NCBI RefSeq assembly: GCF_031143425.1
Contig: NC_090442.1
Location: 428,809,776-428,873,775 of the forward strand
Length of the DNA: 64,000 bases
From: Pleurodeles waltl
Lineage: Eukaryota > Chordata > Amphibia > Caudata > Salamandridae
Reading direction: 5' to 3'
Shown: piece after piece, positions 59,076 to 64,000 of the stretch
How the letters are laid out: every line of letters begins with the position of its first letter
How positions within the stretch are numbered: position 1 is the first letter of the stretch
Position numbers and translations under genes: made by a program
The notes under the pieces: model-generated
Seen by the model: only the letters and a program-made list of their open reading frames with translations
The model's database searches: none
Told to the model about the DNA's origin: nothing

Positions 59076-59622
59076 ATAGGGAATCTCATTCCCATACACA
59101 CCACACTCTATGATTGAGAGACTTGATGACAGTTGGTGATATTTTTCTTTTGTAGGGGAGATAAGACCTTATCTTGCTTCTCCCCCGAGATTTGTTTTTA
59201 ATCATGACAAAGGTTAGACATCGTAATATTTTTTTTTACCTCTAGTCATTTTTAGCAGTATTTTTTCTATTTTCTGTTTACCAATCCTACATACACCACG
59301 CATTGACCAGCTTATATTCACCTTTTTTGATAAAAGATCTCTGGCAAAGAGCCCCCTGTGGGGCCCGTCAGGCATTGCAGTGCCGGCCTGATGGGGAGCT
59401 TAGCCCTATGATGAAGCATGTCACTGGCAGGTAAGTGAGGGCTTTCGTTCCAATTAGTTAAATTCCCAGGGACTGTGGATATATAGGATCCCATTTCCTT
59501 TAGTGGAGCTGTGTATATTTTTTTGATTTATATGTTAGATGGGAGTATTATACACAGGACCAGCACACCTTTGTGTCCAAATCTCCCCTATTTTTCTGCC
59601 CCTCTGTGTTTTTGGTTCTTGT

Positions 59623-59935
59623 TCATCTTGCATTAGCCATCCTTTTAGCAAAGGAAGGCAGAGTCTGACGAGTTTTAAAGTCACAGCTCTGCTGCACTCA
59701 CATTCCTGATAACAACAGGGAAATAAGGAGATATCTATCTAATCTGACAAATTTGAAAAATGACTTGGATAACCTGAAACAGACCAATGTTTGGAAGACA
59801 ATAGGTGATGGATTCTCGAACGCAGGATCTTGGTTTGAAAACCTGGGAAATGGATTTGTGAGAATGATACTGAAACCTTTGTTGATTGTGACAGTGTGCA
59901 TAATTTGTGCACTTGGAAAAGACAAAGAGTAAGGA
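59623..59935 (+). pseudogene. env: ERV-A env, remainder of TM after the insertion
   Basis: Sequence resumes at the duplicated target with LLAKEGRV, followed by a stop in place of the first loop Cys and then QLCCTHIPD. The juxtamembrane AGSWFENLGNG and a hydrophobic anchor with IVTVCIICALG follow, then a short Lys-rich tail. The match with ERV-D TM is continuous, which confirms that the 3.66-kb block is an insertion. Confidence 0.85.
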
Positions 59936-60085
59936 ATAAACAGAGAAGGGAAGAAATGAAAATGGAGAATATGAGAAACAGATATTGTCAGACAATGAAG
60001 AGAATTGACAATTACCACAGACCTAGACCTATGCGTTATACAAGGTCATTGTAAATGCGAAAAGTTATTTTGTGACAGCCATTAG

Positions 60086-60093
60086 AGGAGGGA
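60086..60093 (+). other. polypurine tract of ERV-A
   Basis: AGAGGAGGG immediately precedes the start of the 3' LTR. Confidence 0.7.
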
Positions 60094-61070
60094 CATTAAC
60101 ACATTAGTGGCATAGAAGGTAGCATATGGTGATTAATTAACCTTCATTTAAAAGTCTAACAGAGAAATTAACATTGAGATGTAAAGTGTACACATCTAAA
60201 ATATGATGGAGCATGTGGCCACCATTTGTATTGAACACTACGTTTTGCCATGAAAGATGTATTGCATTCATATTAAATGAAATACTAAAATGAGTTAATC
60301 TAAAGAGTGTTCTTGTTAAAGTGAATATTAGAATTGAAATATTAAATTAATATGAATCAATCACACTTGCATTTATTAAATGAATTTTATTAATGCGAGT
60401 TACATGTGTGCAGAAAAATAAATTGTACATTTAAAATTGTTATAACATGTTGTAAATAAAGTTTGCAATAAAAGAATTGCCATGCATATTTGCTTATAAT
60501 TGTAAGGTGCTCAATAGGTTTATTAATATTTTAATTGTATTGATGTCCATTTAGGTTTTCTTAGCTTAACTAGGCCTGAAAGGTTCATTTTGCAGATTTA
60601 GTAGAAAATCCCTTGTTTATTTTGTCCCTCTGACCTGAATTACTTTTCTAGGTTGCTGATGTGATGTTGAATGTCCTATTGTATCGAAGGTAAGGAGCAT
60701 GTTTCATAATTAATTATGTAACAATATTTGTTCTAGTTGTCGAACAAGACAGGAAACTCATCATTCCTATGTGAAACAGGTTTAGCTTATTTTGTGTGTC
60801 GTGAGAAAGAACTTGAAGTAACAAACAATTAGAGAAGGTAATATTTTGGTGGAACTGTATGAAATCATTGAAATGACAATGCACGTTTGCTGAGAGAACC
60901 TGGACCTGTTTCAAGCTTGGTGGTGCCATCGACAACCTTTGGACACTAAATCTAACGCCGAAGTGAGCCCATGTGAAGGACCAATCAAGAGGACCCTGGA
61001 TATTTCTAATTAGTGAGCAACTTTGGGAATATGGAGTTAGTTTGTTTTGGAGTTAGTTCGAGTTAGTGCA
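60094..61070 (+). mobile_element. 3' LTR of ERV-A
   Basis: Aligned with the 5' LTR from CATTAACACATTAGTGGCAT to GTTAGTGCA. It contains TTTGCAATAAAA near 60460. The terminal TG has decayed to AC. Divergence from the 5' LTR is substantial (many point changes and small indels), indicating an old insertion. Confidence 0.85.
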
Positions 61071-63230
61071 CTCCTGCTGCAAGTCTGTCCGGTCAGTCTG
61101 CTTGAGCCATTCCACAATGTGCTGATCATGCCCACCTGCTCTCTGCTTTCTTGAATCCCGTCACCCCTTAGTTACCTATTGATGAATAAAGCCATACTTA
61201 AATTGCCTCATTTGTTTATGCTGTTCAGTACTAATATGCCCAACTAATTCTGAACTACTGACTTGTCCAACGTGCAGCCGGCGACTGCTATTGACGACTA
61301 AACATATCTGTCTGCTGTCCCATGAGGAGAGGTATAACTAAATGTGGTTTCTAGTTTTTTTCTCAGCTTGGCACTTACATCAGTGTATTTTTATTGTGGC
61401 TTATTTTAGTTAGATGATTTTTCAAATTTTTTTAATCTATCTTTAATTTTTGCCTGCATGTGTTAATCCACTTTCTCACATGAAAGTCCTAATTTGTGTT
61501 AAAGATAAAAATGGCCCGCTCTGAAATTGATTGTTAAGAACTGTATTTTGATTTACTGATCTCACCATCATCAACTTCGAAATCTGAAATTAATGTGCAC
61601 ATTGCAGTTCTGCTCATCTATGTTATTTTTTGGGAGTATTTAACAATATTGATGTTTAGTAGGTTAAATCTTTTCAGACATTTTTGTCAGCCAATGGTTT
61701 TTATGTATGTTTATAACTTAGTTTTGTACACCATATATGTGACATTAATTTTGGGATTGTCATATATGTGACATTAATTTTGGGATTGTAATCAAGGTTA
61801 TTGATGAGTGATTGAATGATTCTGACTACTACACTCTTTGCCAAGTCCAAAGATTTAGTTGACCTCTAGTGGTGAGCTTGCTTGTGGTTTCTGAACCCGA
61901 TGCAGGAAGAAGACCTCCGCATGCACACCAGCACCTTCAACTGGGGCTCACATTATGAAAGTGCACATTAGATCTGATTATTTTTCCAAAGTTGTCAATT
62001 TCAATAAGTTTTATTTTAAAAGCTCCAGAAACTTTACATTGACAATCAGTGGCCACAGTCTCAAGACACCCATGGGAAAGCTAAACATAGCTACACCTGA
62101 GAGGCTCTTTCTAAATACTATAAATCTGCCCCTGCAGCACAGATTACACACGGTTTCAGCATCCAGATCAAAGAAACATCCCTGAGTCACATTTGTAGCT
62201 GTGATTGTAACACCATTACTTAAACTATTGTAATAAGCCCAGTATTTTGACATATTATTTCATTCAGTGATTGGATAACCTATCTCAGGATGCACAAACT
62301 GCAATGTTTCAAGAGGAACAATTTTTTGATAACCTCTTTATTCTTGCAGCCTCCATGAGCACACTGGCCTGCCCAACTTGACACTCTTTTCCCTGATGCA
62401 TGAAAGGGAAGCCAGCAAGTGGGGATAGAGGTAGAGACCTTCCACCTGTGCACCGAAGTGGCCCTTTGTTCACAGGACCACACAAAGAATGTGCAAACAT
62501 AGCTCTAGTTACAAAACATGTCAATTTAAAGTCTCTTGGCTTGTAAATATTAGATGATATTCCTTGGTATGGTCTTTATCATTCAAACACATTTCTCCAG
62601 TCCCTTTCCACAACTGCTCTTTACTCCTAACAACAGTGGGTTGGTCAAAGCTTGAGACCAGTCCCTCTGTCCCTTATTAATCACTTGACCTGGTCTCCCT
62701 GCAACTGTACTCCCCTCTCCCGGTCTGCGTTCCTCAAGACCACAGGCCTTCCATCACTTGCAGGGTGTTTGGCTAGAACGTGCAACACAATCCATACCCG
62801 GGATCAGTCCACGTAATACCAAAGGGATATCCCCTCTTTATGGTCTCAGCAAGTCCATCCTCGACAGTCAGCAAGAGGGAAGCGTGGAACTAATATTACT
62901 AACTGTGGATCAAACAAATGTCCTTTAAAATGAGTTCATAGTGCCCCTTCATTCAAGACAGGGCTTTATCCTTGCTGTGGATCCCTCTTTTACATCCCTG
63001 GTGTTCCTCTCTTCTGAAAGTATTTACCCTTGTGCTATCTACCAGGGGCTTTAAATGGAGGTGGAAAGTACAAATAGGTGGGGGTCCCTCTGTAACCTAG
63101 AGATACGACATCACTTTTCCATCTATTTCATGATAGCATGTATAGAATTTTCACTTCAGCCATTAAGAAAGAGAGCATTTTTTCTTGGGTCCCCAATTGA
63201 ATTTTAATACCTCAGGGGGCCATAACAAAT
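61071..63230. other. unassigned spacer
   Basis: No gene or transposon recognised apart from a short tandem duplication at 61732-61789. Small open frames at 61955-62253 have no known domain. Confidence 0.3.
61732..61789. repeat. 29-bp tandem duplication
   Basis: Two exact copies of a 29-bp unit starting CATATATGTGACATT (61732-61760 and 61761-61789). No change between copies, so recent. Confidence 0.95.
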
Positions 63231-63952
63231 TAAGGGGCAGATGTAGGAAGATTCCAAATTGCGAGTTGCAATTTGCGAGTCCCAGTGACTCACAAACTGC
63301 AACTCGGAATTTGGAAGGCAGAAAGGTGTCTCAGACACCTTCTGCGAGTCGCTATGGGGTCGCAAAGACCCACCTCGTTAATATTAATGAGGTGGGTCGC
63401 AATTTGCGACCCCATAGCGATTCAGGGCACTCAAGGAGATGGTGGCCTGCTGGAGACAGCAGACCACCAAGTCCGTGACTGCTTTTAAATAAAGCATTTT
63501 TTTTTTTCAAAGTGCAACCCGTTTTCCTTAAAGGAAAACGAGCTGCACTTTGAAAAAAAAACGAAACCTTTAGTTTCGGTATTTTTCAGGGCAGGTAGTG
63601 GGCCATTGGACCACTGCCTGCCCTGAAAAATTATTTTTTGTTCCAGACACAAAGGGGAAGGGGTCCCTTGGGGACCCCTTACCGTTTGCGCCTGGGTTAC
63701 CATCCACTTCAAGTGGATGGTACCTGCGCTTTCATTTGCGACCGCAATCGCGGTCACAAATGAAAATGCATAGCATTGCAAGTCACAAATAGGAAGGGAA
63801 CACCCCTTCCTATTTGCGAGTCGGAAATGCATTTTGCGAGTCAGATCCGACTCGCAAAATGCATTTCTACATAGCAATGAGGCTTTAGCGACTCTCAAAC
63901 GGCGATTTTCGCCGTTTGCAACTCGCTAAACCCTTGCTACATCTGGCCCTAA
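63231..63952. mobile_element. serial-hairpin Harbinger-like element E5, intact
   Basis: The element spans 63234-63949 (716 bp), with exact TAA duplications at 63231-63233 and 63950-63952. The termini are GGGGCAGATGTAGGAAG and the inverse of GGGCCAGATGTAGCAAG (15 of 17). At least ten hairpins follow one another. Examples are 63254-63316, 63326-63344 (AAGGTGTCTCAGACACCTT), a pair with GTCGCAAAGACCCACCTC near 63355-63412, 63490-63560 (about 30-bp stem), 63580-63630 (TTTTTCAGGGCAGG / CCTGCCCTGAAAAA), 63694-63724, 63734-63763, 63827-63866 (AATGCATTTTGCGAGTC / GACTCGCAAAATGCATT) and 63888-63926. No transposase. Open frames across it are by-products. Confidence 0.85.
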
Positions 63953-64000
63953 ATGTGCACAGATGCCAATGTGAGTTAGACTAGCAGCCCTTCTTTCATT

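Larger units (their letters stand above)
55959..59622. mobile_element. 3,664-bp palindromic insertion in ERV-A env
   Basis: It is bounded by an exact 13-bp target duplication TCATCTTGCATTA (55946-55958 and 59623-59635). Two inverted arms of about 1,310 bp each (55987-57298 and 58219-59530) run from ATATACACAG / CTGTGTATAT at the outside to ATATTGGGTAA / TTACCCAATAT at the inside, with about 95% identity by eye. A 920-bp centre separates them. No long ORF and no transposase or RT is visible. The long duplication, inverted arms and hammerhead-like motifs suggest a Penelope-like or other retro-inserted element. Confidence 0.8.
47450..61070 (+). mobile_element. ERV-A: two-LTR provirus with a palindromic insertion
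   Basis: Two related copies of a roughly 970-bp LTR flank gag, protease, RT, RNase H, integrase and env in the standard order. The integrase C-terminus and env resemble class I (gamma/epsilon-like) retroviruses. Internal genes are heavily mutated. A 3,664-bp palindromic element interrupts env, and the RT catalytic segment is deleted. No flanking target duplication was found (CAAAT against CTCCT), and the two LTRs differ by many substitutions, so the insertion is old. Confidence 0.85.

Noticed and set aside
63185..63898. Open frames in the terminal 0.7 kb as genes
   Set aside because: They are created by the palindromes of element E5.

Overview
The window looks like intergenic DNA from a very large, transposon-rich vertebrate genome. 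A salamander (newt-like) is the best guess. This is an inference from the mix seen here (class I-like endogenous retroviruses, L1 and L2 LINEs, a Penelope-like element, long LTRs, Harbinger-like foldback elements) and from the near-absence of unique sequence; no single marker proves it. I found no convincing host protein-coding gene, no bacterial-style operon and no CRISPR array. Almost every long open frame is a decayed transposon protein or a by-product of repeats.

Layout. 0.4-1.2 kb: GC-rich element made of about twelve consecutive hairpins. 1.6-5.3 kb: minus-strand LINE relic (endonuclease, RT, Cys-rich tail). 5.3-15.5 kb: mostly unassigned sequence with minisatellites and a second serial-hairpin element near 13.5-13.9 kb. 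15.5-34.5 kb: one minus-strand endogenous retrovirus (ERV-B) split by a full-length L1. The L1 is itself split by a solo LTR, two related TIR elements and a Penelope-like element, so the stack is three levels deep. 34.8-37.2 kb: an intact Harbinger-like element with TTA target duplications, a 32-bp minisatellite and a further serial-hairpin element with tRNA-like promoter boxes. 37.2-43.7 kb: a second copy of the long LTR, split by an L2 LINE. 43.7-46.2 kb: env plus 3' LTR of another provirus (ERV-D). 47.4-61.1 kb: a plus-strand provirus with both LTRs (ERV-A), whose env carries a 3.66-kb palindromic insertion with a 13-bp target duplication. 63.2-63.95 kb: an intact serial-hairpin element flanked by TAA.

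The genes do not form a pathway. What links them is insertion history. ERV-B predates the L1; the L1 predates the solo LTR, the Penelope-like element and the TIR elements; ERV-A predates its palindrome. The retroviral genes carry stops and frameshifts throughout, and ERV-A also lacks the RT catalytic segment, so none is expected to be functional.

The best candidates for something under-described are (i) the serial-hairpin ('concertina') elements, chains of unrelated perfect or near-perfect hairpins inside Harbinger-type ends, and (ii) hammerhead-ribozyme-like motifs in the Penelope-like insertion and, as mirrored copies, in both arms of the 3.66-kb palindrome.
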